A stretch of 16,025 bases of DNA, from contig JBCCFC010000135.1 in NCBI GenBank assembly GCA_039029935.1, positions 1 to 16,025 on the forward strand. Direction: 5' to 3'. Below the pieces are notes generated by a model, which saw nothing but the letters and a program-made list of their open reading frames with translations, was not told the DNA's origin and did not search any database. The DNA is from G039029935 sp039029935 (GTDB lineage: Bacteria > Chloroflexota > Anaerolineae > Caldilineales > Caldilineaceae). The translations under genes and the position numbers were made by a program. Below are positions 7,101 to 14,300 of the stretch, one piece after another; the stretch's first letter is position 1, and every line of letters starts with the position of its first letter.

Positions 7101-10100
7101 CGCGGAAATCGACATCGGCTGTCAATGGTGTGGTTCCCGAACCATCTGCCGCCCCCGCATCGTTGTCGGCATCACCAAGGTCGGTGACAATGGTCGCATC
7201 GCTGATATTGTCGTTGACATCGGGTTCGACACCTGTGTCATCGGAATCATCATACTGATTGAGCAGACCATCCCCGTCATCATCACCATTGGGTGTACCA
7301 CCGCCGTAGTTGCCTTCGTCGTTGCCATTTTCATCGGCATCCAACGTACCGTCACCATCACTGTCTGTATCCAGATAGTCCGGGTTGCCAGTCGATTCTG
7401 TGTTGACGGGTGGAATCGGTGTTCCATTGCTCCAGCCAACTGTGCCGATTGGGTTGCCGGGGTTATAGCCATCCAATGGATCATAGGCATCATCCAGTCC
7501 ATCACTGTCGATGTCGTTGCCAGATGGTGGGAAGTAGCCGGCCGTCGTCTGTGCTTCCACATTATCTGGAATGCCGTCGTCATCCGCGTCGATGTCCAGA
7601 TAATTTGGCTCACCAGTTGAATCGGTATTGGGCGGACTCAACGGTACACCGTTGGCCCAGCCCGGTGTGCCTGCTGGATTGCCAGGGTCAAGACCATCCA
7701 ATGGGTCAACGCTATCATCCAGCCCATCGCCGTCGATGTCCGTGATGTCGCCTGTGCCGATGATGCCGTCGCCATCTGGGTCTAGGTTATTTCCTGGGAC
7801 ACCCGCTTCGGTGACATCAGGAATGCCGTCGTTGTCCGCATCAAGGTCTAACCGATTTGGGACATTGTCATTATCCTGATCTGGGTCGCCCAATGGTGAG
7901 CCATTGGTCCAGCCACCTGTGCCCGCTGGATTGCCTGGATTGTATCCATCCAATGGGTCAACGCTATCATCGAGACCGTCGCTATCAAGGTCGGTGATGT
8001 CGCCTGTCCCGATAATGCCGTCTCCATCGGGGTCGCTGCCGTCCGCTTCCGTGACATCGGGGATACCATCGTTATCCGAATCTAAGTCGAGTGTATCGGG
8101 GATGTTATCGTTATCGGTGTCTGGATATGGTAGCGGGGTGGCGCTAGACAGAAAACAAACTGAATCGATGTCGATGTGCGTCATGTCAGTCACAAATGTC
8201 AATCGAATATATTGGTGATTGGCCAATATCGGTGTATACGTAATGTCAAAGGGTGAATTTGCGAGGTTAAGGGAAGCTTGTTGTTGATTCGTCCAAGTTG
8301 TTCCGTTATTCGATTGCTCATACCGTAAAACATTGCCAACTGCGCTTGTCTGAACTCGAATTGCTATCGTTGTTGCACTTGGAAGAGGCGTCGGGAACTC
8401 TAGACTGAGTGTGTCGTTAGTCGCGTCTACGCGTGCATACACACCATCTGGGGTACCCAATGCATTTGCTGCGCCCGGAGTCCCCGCTTGGGTGAGAACG
8501 GTGTCCGCACAGCCGATAGGAGCTGAGCCGCCAACCGAGTCGTCTAGGCCATCGCCATCACCGTCGGTAATGTCGCCTGTGCCAATGATACCGTCTCCGT
8601 CTGGGTCCGATCCACCTGCTTCCGTTACGTCTGGGATACCGTCGTTGTCGCTATCTAGGTCGAGTGTGTCTGGAATGCCATCACCATCCGTGTCACCGGC
8701 AGGTTCATCCGTATCAGGGATGCCGTCGTTGTCATCATCTAGATCGGTGCTGTCTCGAATACCGTCCCCGTCCGTGTCGGTTGTGTCAGCCACGTCACGA
8801 TAATCGACATCACTTACAAGTGGTACAGCGTTGTTGCCATCGGCTGCCACGTCACCATCCTCATCACCTAAATTGCTGGGCGTTGGATCGTTAATCGCAT
8901 CATTGACGTCCGGTGTTGTTCCCGTCGTGTTAACCGTGTCAAAGTTGTTGTCAAGACCATCGCCATCTGTATCAATGCCAGACAGCGTATTGTCGGGGTC
9001 ACCATTCTCAGCGATATCATTAATGCTATCGTTGTCGCTATCGGTGTCTATGTAGTCAGGGTTCGAGTCACTGTCTGTGTTGACTGGCGGGATTGGCGTG
9101 CCGTTCGACCATCCACTTGTGCCTGCGGGATTGCCTGGGTCATATCCATCCAGCGGGTCGTAGGTGTCGTCTAGCCCGTCGCCATCGATGTCATTACCAC
9201 TTGGCGGGAAGTAGCCGGCGGTGGTTTGGGCTTCCACATTGTCGGGGATACCGTCGTCGTCGGCGTCGATGTCCAGCCAGTTAGCTGCACCGCTGGCATC
9301 GGTGTTGGGTAATGGCAGGGGGGTGCCGCTCGTAACCGAGCTGCTGACGTTGTCAACTGGGTCGTGCAGCCCGTCGCCATCATTGTCGGTGATGTCCCCT
9401 GTCCCGATGATGCCATCTCCGTCTGGATCGCTACCGCCTGCTTCGGTGACATCCGGAATGCCGTCGTTGTCCGAGTCTAGGTCAACAGTGTCAGCTATAC
9501 CATCGTTGTCTGTATCGCCAGTTGGTTCAGATGTATCGGGGATGCCGTCGTTGTCGTCGTCTAAATCGGTACTATCGGGTTCCCCATCTCCATCCGTATC
9601 GACTGTTGTTGCAAATACGGATTCCATGCTGCCAGTTGCACCATTGTAGCCCATTGAGAAACTGGTGCCTGGCAATAGGGTTGTGGATATGGGAGCAGTG
9701 CCTCCCCCTGCTGAAATCCCTGAGATATCAAGACGATATAGTCCAGAGTTGCCGGAAACACCAGGCGTTATCGCACCAGCGACATAGATGTCTCCATCTG
9801 TGTCGAGGGCGAGCCCGTAACTTTGGTCTGGTAGCGCGCCCAACACTGTCATGCTGACAGGATTATAATTGCTATCTAACATCACCCTGACTAGGTACTC
9901 AGTGTTTGTCGTACCATTCACCGTGTGTGAAATGGCCAAGTACGCTATGGCTGGAGAAGCAAATAAAATATCACCAGATGAATTAAGATATGTTGTACCC
10001 GCTGGTAACTGTGGTTGTAAGGTGCTCAAATCAGCCCAGATTGTCGCACCAGTGGCTGGATTGGCCGCATTGAATCGCCAGTAGTAAGGGCTGTAGTTAC

Positions 10101-10662
10101 CCCCGGTAGCGCTGCCGGAGCCCGTATAGGCGTTGCCTAACGGATCAAATGACAATGCGTTCGCAGTCACTGCGTTGTTGACCTGATTTGGCAGCGATGG
10201 GATGTTGCCAACAAATGTCTCGGCACCATTGAGGGGATTGATGGTGTAGACAGGCACAATGCCACCGACAGCGTGGACATCGACCCCATACAAGGTGCCG
10301 TTGGGATGGAACCCGATGTCGCCGTACACAACGGTTAGCGCCCCACGATGGGAAACGGTCGGCGTCCCCGACTCAACATTCTCGAATGCGACGAGTCGTT
10401 CCGTGCCAAATACTGAATACCACCCTGTGACATAGACATCGGATGTTGCATTTGCGACCCTTGGCTGCGCAACCCGTGCGTCAGTGTTATCCCCGTCAGT
10501 ATTCTCCGTATTAATGCTGTCTCTGGCGAGTGCGGCATGGATAGTCGGCGTGACAGTGCCAATCGGTCCAAAGATGACCGCCAGCCCCACCACGATGCTG
10601 ACAATGCACCAAATGGTAAAGCGTATGCGTTGTGAATGAATCTCATCCTGAAAATGATTCAT
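4189..10662 (-). CDS. Giant secreted Asp-rich (thrombospondin type 3-like) surface protein, 2157 aa, ending FLPMVSR
   Basis: ATG at 10662 follows AAGGAG with 7-nt spacing. Residues 12-46 are a signal segment (hydrophobic 15-31, possible cleavage after ALA46). Residues about 72-350 look like a beta-propeller head (VYVTGWY, GDIGFHPNGTLYGVD, ALSFDPLGNAYT, LALDTDGDIYVAG). Residues 355-1758 are DxDxDGIPD-type repeats of the thrombospondin type 3 class, which bind Ca2+ in known families, grouped in three superblocks that each end in D[VL]D[YF]RD. A non-repeat domain occupies 711-840. An SdrD_B-like module follows at about 1766-1890 (LGDWVWFDADGDG), then a DUF11/CARDB-like domain (about 1893-2040), then a W.T..E....GF...R domain (about 2045-2148) and the FLPMVSR end. 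No LPxTG or C-terminal membrane anchor is seen. Adhesin, sheath or stalk roles are plausible, but the ligand is unknown. The gene is transcribed divergently from the STAND regulator. Confidence 0.93.
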   Translation of the reverse strand: MNHFQDEIHSQRIRFTIWCIVSIVVGLAVIFGPIGTVTPTIHAALARDSINTENTDGDNTDARVAQPRVANATSDVYVTGWYSVFGTERLVAFENVESGTPTVSHRGALTVVYGDIGFHPNGTLYGVDVHAVGGIVPVYTINPLNGAETFVGNIPSLPNQVNNAVTANALSFDPLGNAYTGSGSATGGNYSPYYWRFNAANPATGATIWADLSTLQPQLPAGTTYLNSSGDILFASPAIAYLAISHTVNGTTNTEYLVRVMLDSNYNPVSMTVLGALPDQSYGLALDTDGDIYVAGAITPGVSGNSGLYRLDISGISAGGGTAPISTTLLPGTSFSMGYNGATGSMESVFATTVDTDGDGEPDSTDLDDDNDGIPDTSEPTGDTDNDGIADTVDLDSDNDGIPDVTEAGGSDPDGDGIIGTGDITDNDGDGLHDPVDNVSSSVTSGTPLPLPNTDASGAANWLDIDADDDGIPDNVEAQTTAGYFPPSGNDIDGDGLDDTYDPLDGYDPGNPAGTSGWSNGTPIPPVNTDSDSNPDYIDTDSDNDSINDIAENGDPDNTLSGIDTDGDGLDNNFDTVNTTGTTPDVNDAINDPTPSNLGDEDGDVAADGNNAVPLVSDVDYRDVADTTDTDGDGIRDSTDLDDDNDGIPDTDEPAGDTDGDGIPDTLDLDSDNDGIPDVTEAGGSDPDGDGIIGTGDITDGDGDGLDDSVGGSAPIGCADTVLTQAGTPGAANALGTPDGVYARVDATNDTLSLEFPTPLPSATTIAIRVQTSAVGNVLRYEQSNNGTTWTNQQQASLNLANSPFDITYTPILANHQYIRLTFVTDMTHIDIDSVCFLSSATPLPYPDTDNDNIPDTLDLDSDNDGIPDVTEADGSDPDGDGIIGTGDITDLDSDGLDDSVDPLDGYNPGNPAGTGGWTNGSPLGDPDQDNDNVPNRLDLDADNDGIPDVTEAGVPGNNLDPDGDGIIGTGDITDIDGDGLDDSVDPLDGLDPGNPAGTPGWANGVPLSPPNTDSTGEPNYLDIDADDDGIPDNVEAQTTAGYFPPSGNDIDSDGLDDAYDPLDGYNPGNPIGTVGWSNGTPIPPVNTESTGNPDYLDTDSDGDGTLDADENGNDEGNYGGGTPNGDDDGDGLLNQYDDSDDTGVEPDVNDNISDATIVTDLGDADNDAGAADGSGTTPLTADVDFRDAPPTTDTDEDGIPDNIDLDDDNDGIPDVDEPAGDTDGDGIPDTRDLDSDNDGVPDVTEAGGNDPDGDGIIGTSDITDNDGDGLHDPVDNIDSGSGGGEVTNGTPLTVPDTDGDGVSDPQDLDSDNDGVPDVTEAGGSDPDGDGIIGTGDITDIDGDGLDDSVDPLDGYEPSTPDGTPGWADGTPLPNPDTDNDNVPDVLDLDSDNDGIPDVTEAGGSDPDSDGIIGTGDITDIDGDGLDDSVDPLDGLNPGNPAGTGGWSDGTPLSNPDTDSDNVPDRLDLDSDNDGIPDVTEAGGTDPDGDGEIGTGNITDIDSDGLDDSVDPLDGLDPGNPAGTGGWSNGTPLPDDDQDSDTIPNRLDLDSDNDGIPDVIEGGGAGNNTDPDNDGIIGSGPIEDVNGNGLDDSVDPDQGGTPLPLPNTDSQGNPNWLDIDADDDGIPDNVEGQPTVGYRPPQNADTDGDGWDDEYDPSNGGTAMEPTNTDNTDNVPDYIDTDSDTDGIPDVQENGMTDTPGTTDTDGDGLLDDFEGGQLNDPTDVNDEINDPLNGILPDADNDAANGVPLSEDLDYRDIAAPTGKSILGDWVWFDADGDGFKDVGETGINGVVINLYGTSGLITSTTTITDINGDGSDTGVSQGAGYYVFAVTAGELYTVEVAASNFTAGGALEGFTYTGNNATPAQPYTGDESRIVVMPAIQGAHIHADFGYVVNGQVEVSKELVGADPYLPGQSLEFLITVTNTGSITLTTVPLEDRYSPAMLVVVSVDGQQPIDTTNDGTLNWANIAPAGGLAPNEVVTVSVEFVAGLDTSTLGAQAPCPTPGQTCNVAEVAGALGDPDGSGPLGPIAETPTVQAFDDVEILAPTAVYLSNHSTQLTANGIELFWTTLAETDMAGFNIMRQVGDGELEVINETMIVAEQAGKANGASYTFVDKEIHKGVEVMYILSVLRPDCVVESTVLGRVTSSEIFLPMVSR
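5389..9600 (-). repeat. Hierarchical Asp-rich repeat array: three superblocks with 1, 3 and 5 internal modules
   Basis: Protein residues 355-623, 624-1188 and 1189-1758 each start with DTDxDG..D..DLDDDNDGIPD..EP.GDTD. Each ends with an LDIDADDDGIPDNVE tail and D[VL]D[YF]RD (8794-8811, 7099-7116, 5389-5406). Between header and tail sits a module of about 70-80 residues with SDNDG[IV]PDV.E and DGIIG, present once in the first block, three times in the second and five times in the third. Copies are similar at DNA level but differ at many synonymous sites, so the expansion is not brand new. Confidence 0.85.
8143..8532 (-). other. Non-repeat domain inserted in the Asp array (residues 711-840), possibly galactose-binding-like
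   Basis: The array is interrupted after GDGLDDSV by about 130 residues with no Asp-repeat pattern, bounded by C718 and C836, which could form a disulfide. Motifs ALGTPDGVYA, SLEFPTPL, TTIAIRVQ, YEQSNNGTTW and YIRLTFV...IDSVCF resemble an all-beta, discoidin/galactose-binding-like fold seen in secreted bacterial proteins. The family call is inference. The DNA is visibly more A/T rich than the flanking repeats, and the insert replaces the expected DPLDG..PGNPAGT..W segment of one module. Confidence 0.65.
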
Positions 10663-10702
10663 ACCATTACTCCTTATACGTTTGTTGCGAAATTGGTTTT
10701 GG

Positions 10703-10732
10703 CAACAGACTTGTGAAACAACAAGCCTGTTG
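10703..10732 (-). promoter_or_regulatory. Hairpin in the likely 5' leader of the giant surface gene
   Basis: CAACAGACTTGT (10703-10714) and ACAAGCCTGTTG (10721-10732) pair over 12 positions with one A/C mismatch around a 6-nt loop. It is 41-70 nt upstream of the ATG at 10662. There is no T-run after it, so a leader stem or operator is more likely than a terminator. If transcribed, it would stand near the 5' end of the mRNA. Confidence 0.5.
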
Positions 10733-10882
10733 GTGTTGATTGTGGATTCTGGTATTGGTTGGATCTACATGGTCTTCGCATCTGTGTAGTAATGGCTGTG
10801 ATGCCCTGATTGGACGCATTTGCGCTACTCCTGTTTTGTTGCTCTGTGGTCTATGCATAACAAATGTAGTGTGCATCATTGC

Positions 10883-10918
10883 TCACGTGACACGTTGTCA
10901 TAAATAGACTATCTATTT
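10883..10918. promoter_or_regulatory. Adjacent perfect dyads, candidate operators
   Basis: TCACGTGA (10883-10890) overlaps TGACA-CGT-TGTCA (10888-10900), followed after one base by AAATAGA-CTA-TCTATTT (10902-10918). The arms are perfect (5 and 7 bp) and both spacers are 3 nt. Two such dyads side by side between divergent genes is the usual look of dimer-binding sites. The protein that binds is unknown; the STAND regulator next door or the XRE protein are candidates. Confidence 0.45.
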
Positions 10919-10957
10919 TGCTTGCGCTTCTCGCCAGATTCAGAAAAATAATATGCG

Positions 10958-11007
10958 AATAAATCAAAAGATAATTACGAATTCTCTGCTCAATTATTTG
11001 ATTTATT
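10958..11007. promoter_or_regulatory. Long A/T-rich inverted repeat
   Basis: AATAAATCAAA (10958-10968) is the exact reverse complement of TTTGATTTATT (10997-11007). After a 3-nt bulge the pairing continues with TAATT (10972-10976) against AATTA (10992-10996). The 15-nt centre contains GAATTC. It could be a regulator site or a stem in an RNA; no gene borders it directly. Confidence 0.45.
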
Positions 11008-11073
11008 AAACATGTAACTTTAAATATATTTTCCCAGCGGCGATAAAACACATGTGGATTTTAGCGGCAGGGT

Positions 11074-11133
11074 GTGCCAAGCGGCGTACCAAGTGGTGTG
11101 CCAAGCGGCGTACCAAGCAGTGTGCCAAAGTAA
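11074..11133. repeat. 12-bp direct repeat, about 5 copies, alternating 24-bp higher-order unit
   Basis: Units GTGCCAAGCGGC (11074), GTACCAAGTGGT (11086), GTGCCAAGCGGC (11098), GTACCAAGCAGT (11110) and a degenerate GTGCCAAAGTAA (11122) run head-to-tail. Odd and even units differ consistently at the third base (G/A), so the expansion probably involved a 24-bp unit. They end about 190 bp upstream of the STAND-regulator start codon. The iteron-like layout fits co-operative binding of a regulator, but this is unproven. Confidence 0.75.
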
Positions 11134-11272
11134 AGTGGAGGCAAGATTCCCATCATTTGACGTAAGTTTTTTTGGAAATCTGCAAAAGATGCGCTTTGAA
11201 ATTCAGGGTGAAACTGGTTACAATAATAAAAAATGATAATTATTCATAAATAGGTAAGAAAACATTCAGGTA

Positions 11273-11301
11273 TTTTTACGAATGATAGACTTATATATGA
11301 T
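11273..11301 (+). promoter_or_regulatory. Possible promoter for the STAND regulator (weak)
   Basis: TATGAT at 11296-11301 resembles a -10 box 24 nt before the ATG. Seventeen bases upstream, TTTTTA (11273-11278) is only a poor -35 match. The surroundings are A/T rich, so chance is likely. Confidence 0.2.
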
Positions 11302-11324
11302 ATGCATTGAAAGACAGAAAACGA

Positions 11325-14300
11325 ATGGCTAAAACCAGTTTATATGTGCAGTTATTGGGCAGACCCGAAATTTGGATCAATGAACAACGGCTCACAACAT
11401 TAGGTCCTGCTAAGGCCGATGCACTGTTCTATTACTTGGCCGCAACCAAACGGATCCATGCACGGCAGAATTTAGCAATGATGCTTTGGCCTGACAATGA
11501 TAGTGGGGTTGCGCGAAGATATTTGCGCAGACACCTCGTCACGGTTCGTCACCATGTGGGCGATTATATGAATATCGTGGACGATTTGCTGGGACTCAAT
11601 CTGCCCACCGATGATATGGTGGATATTCATCAATTGATCGCAAGCACAAAGAGACATACTGCCCATCAAGCGTTGCCCGACCCCGAACTCTTGACTCACT
11701 ATCGCCATGCGGTGACACTCTATCAGGGAGAATTTTTGGCAGATTTTGATCTACCAGAAACACCTGATTTTAGTGATTGGGTGGCCGAAATGCGCGAAGA
11801 GATGCGGATGAAGGTCGCAACACTGCTCTATCGGTTGAGCGATGCGATGGTGCTACAGAGGAATCAAACCCAGGCGCATGACGATTTAGATCGATTGCTC
11901 GCCCTTGTCCCCTGGCATGAGGAAGGACATCGACTCAAAATGCGGCTGCTGTATGAAAGTGGGCAACGCTGGGCCGCGTTGGAGCAGTATGCCATGCTGC
12001 AAAAGATGCTTGAACAGGAATTGGATGTCCCACCTGATGAAGAGACCGAGCGGCTTGTAGAGCAAATTCGTGCCGGAGAATCCACGCCAGATAAACAAGA
12101 GGGGCCACCGACCAAGCAGTCCGCAACTTTCTCAGAGCCGACCGCTTCCAGCCCAGCAAAAAAACATCATGCGCCATCCTCTGTCTTACCCCTGTATGGC
12201 CGTGAAGAATTTCTCTCCACAGCACAATACTATTTGCAGACGGCAACCTATCGACTCATCACCCTTGTTGGGATGGGGGGCGCGGGCAAGAGCCACATTG
12301 CCTTGACCCTGGCGCAGCTGGTTGAAGAGCACTTTGCACACGGCGTCTGTTTTGTGCCATTAGCGGGTGTACAGCCGACGACAGAAACGTTTGGTGCTGA
12401 TGATCGACATCGTGCGCTTGATAAAGAGACACAGCGGGTGATGATGGATGCCCTCTGTATAGCGATTGCCAATACGCTACGTCTGCCCTGTCCCCCCGAT
12501 GCACAGCAGGTGGATGTGGTAATGGATTATCTGGCAACCCATCCGCTCCTATTGATTTTGGATAATTTTGAGCATCTGTTGCCCGCAGCCGCCCTATTGG
12601 TCCGTCTTCTCCAGAATGCGCCAGATTTGGTTATCCTCGTCACATCACGGGTGCGGCTGAATTTAATGGACGAGGCTGTGTTAATCGTTGAGTCGCTGTC
12701 TACACCCGCAGAAGAAGAAGAAGAGGAGATAACCCCCCTTTGGAGAGATGTATGGCTTGCAGAGTGGGCGCATTCCGCACAATCGGGACAAAGGGCAACA
12801 ATCAACCCTGATATATCTGCATCCCAGCCACAGACATTGCCTTACCCTTGCTTGCAATTTTTTATCGACTGTGCAAAACGACAACACCCTGACTTTGTTG
12901 CAACCCAGACAAACCTGCCCTATATTATCAAAATTTGTCAATTGGTGGATGGGTTGCCGCTGGCGATTGAGTTGGCTGCACAATGGATTGGGCATCTTCG
13001 TTGTGAAGAAATTTTTGAACAACTGACACATGATTTGGCTTTACTACAAAATGATATCACCTACCTGTCCGCTGATGCCGATGTATTGCGTCATCAGAGC
13101 ATGGAAGTTGTCTTTGCCCACTCATGGCAGATGTTGCCAACACAAGCACAGAAAGTGCTCGCCCAATGTTCACTCTTTGTTGGCAACTTTTCGCAGAAAG
13201 CCGTGAGTGCCATCACAAAAAGCAATATCATGGTCCTCAAAAGGCTTACAGACCATTCCTTGCTTTCGCTGCATGAACAGGGACGGTATGGACTCCATTT
13301 TTTGACCCGTCAGTGGGTCCATACCCAAATCATTCAAGAGGATACGCCGCTTGATTTAAATCAATTCTGGTCCGCCTATTGTGCCTATTATTTGCGTCTT
13401 ATGATGAACGAGGCAGACCGACTCAATGGTGAAGATGCACCTCTGGCCTTGGCAACGCTGCGGCGCGAGTTCGAGAATATCCGTCAAGCATGGCAACAAG
13501 CGGTCCAGCGTCGCTATTTTCATCTGATTCAGGAAACGCTTGACGCGGTTGTGGACGCCTATGGGTGTATGGGGCTGTATCAAGAGGGCTTGGATATGGT
13601 CTATGCACTTCAACAAAATTTGGGTGACGCCAATGAGAGAACACAAGCTCCTTTCACCCAGTCATCCTCGATTTTATATCAACAGCTTCAAGGACGCAGC
13701 CAAATTGTGGAGGCAAAAATCTATTTCGAAATGGGTGACTATGTCATGGCACAGCGCAAGGCAATGGATGCCTTGGCTATGGACCATAACAGCCCAAGGG
13801 GCGTAGACGAAATTCGATGTCACTTGATATTGGGAATGGCCCTAACCCGGCTGGGCAGTGCCGATGAAGCCATCAAACATACGCAACAGGCCTTAACACA
13901 GATAGAACAGCACCCAATACCATTGCATCAAGTGGCCACACTGCAAGCCGATACATATTTTCTGTTGGCAAATATGGCACTCTATCAAAACAATTTTGAG
14001 CAGGCAGATCGCTATAGCCAAGCCGCCATGAGCTGTTATCAACAAATCGGCCACCAACATGGGGTTGCCCATGTATTGCGATTTTGGGCAAAATGCGCAG
14101 AGGTTCAGGAAGAATTTGAGCCGGCGCAGCGGTATATGTATGATGCGTTAAAAATTCACCAAAAGCTACAAATGTCTGAGGATGTGGTCAACACACTGGA
14201 TTCGTTGGGTCGTTTATGTCTGCGGCAGGGCAGAATCACGGAGAGTATTCAATACCAAGAAGCCTCCTTTGCGTTGTTGACAGAGATGGGATTGCGGATG

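Larger units (their letters stand above)
10663..11324. other. Divergent intergenic region, about 660 bp, no credible gene
   Basis: This separates the starts of the giant surface gene (minus) and the STAND regulator (plus). Small frames here (60-70 codons) lack ribosome-binding sites and family features. The DNA is A/T rich at about 10900-11050 and 11160-11300 and carries four kinds of ordered element, listed separately: a hairpin, paired short dyads, a long A/T dyad and 12-bp direct repeats. It very likely holds promoters for both genes. Confidence 0.75.

Noticed and set aside
10667..11051. Two minus-strand frames of about 70 codons in the divergent region
   Set aside because: No ribosome-binding sites, overlap with each other and with the dyads, and no recognisable protein features.
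11054..11236. Possible small protein with VCQAAYQ repeats
   Set aside because: It begins at a GTG without a ribosome-binding site, and its repeat is just the 12-bp DNA repeat translated in phase.
11307..11324. TTG start for the STAND regulator adding six residues
   Set aside because: The ATG at 11325 gives the expected family N-terminus, and the TTG has no better ribosome-binding site.
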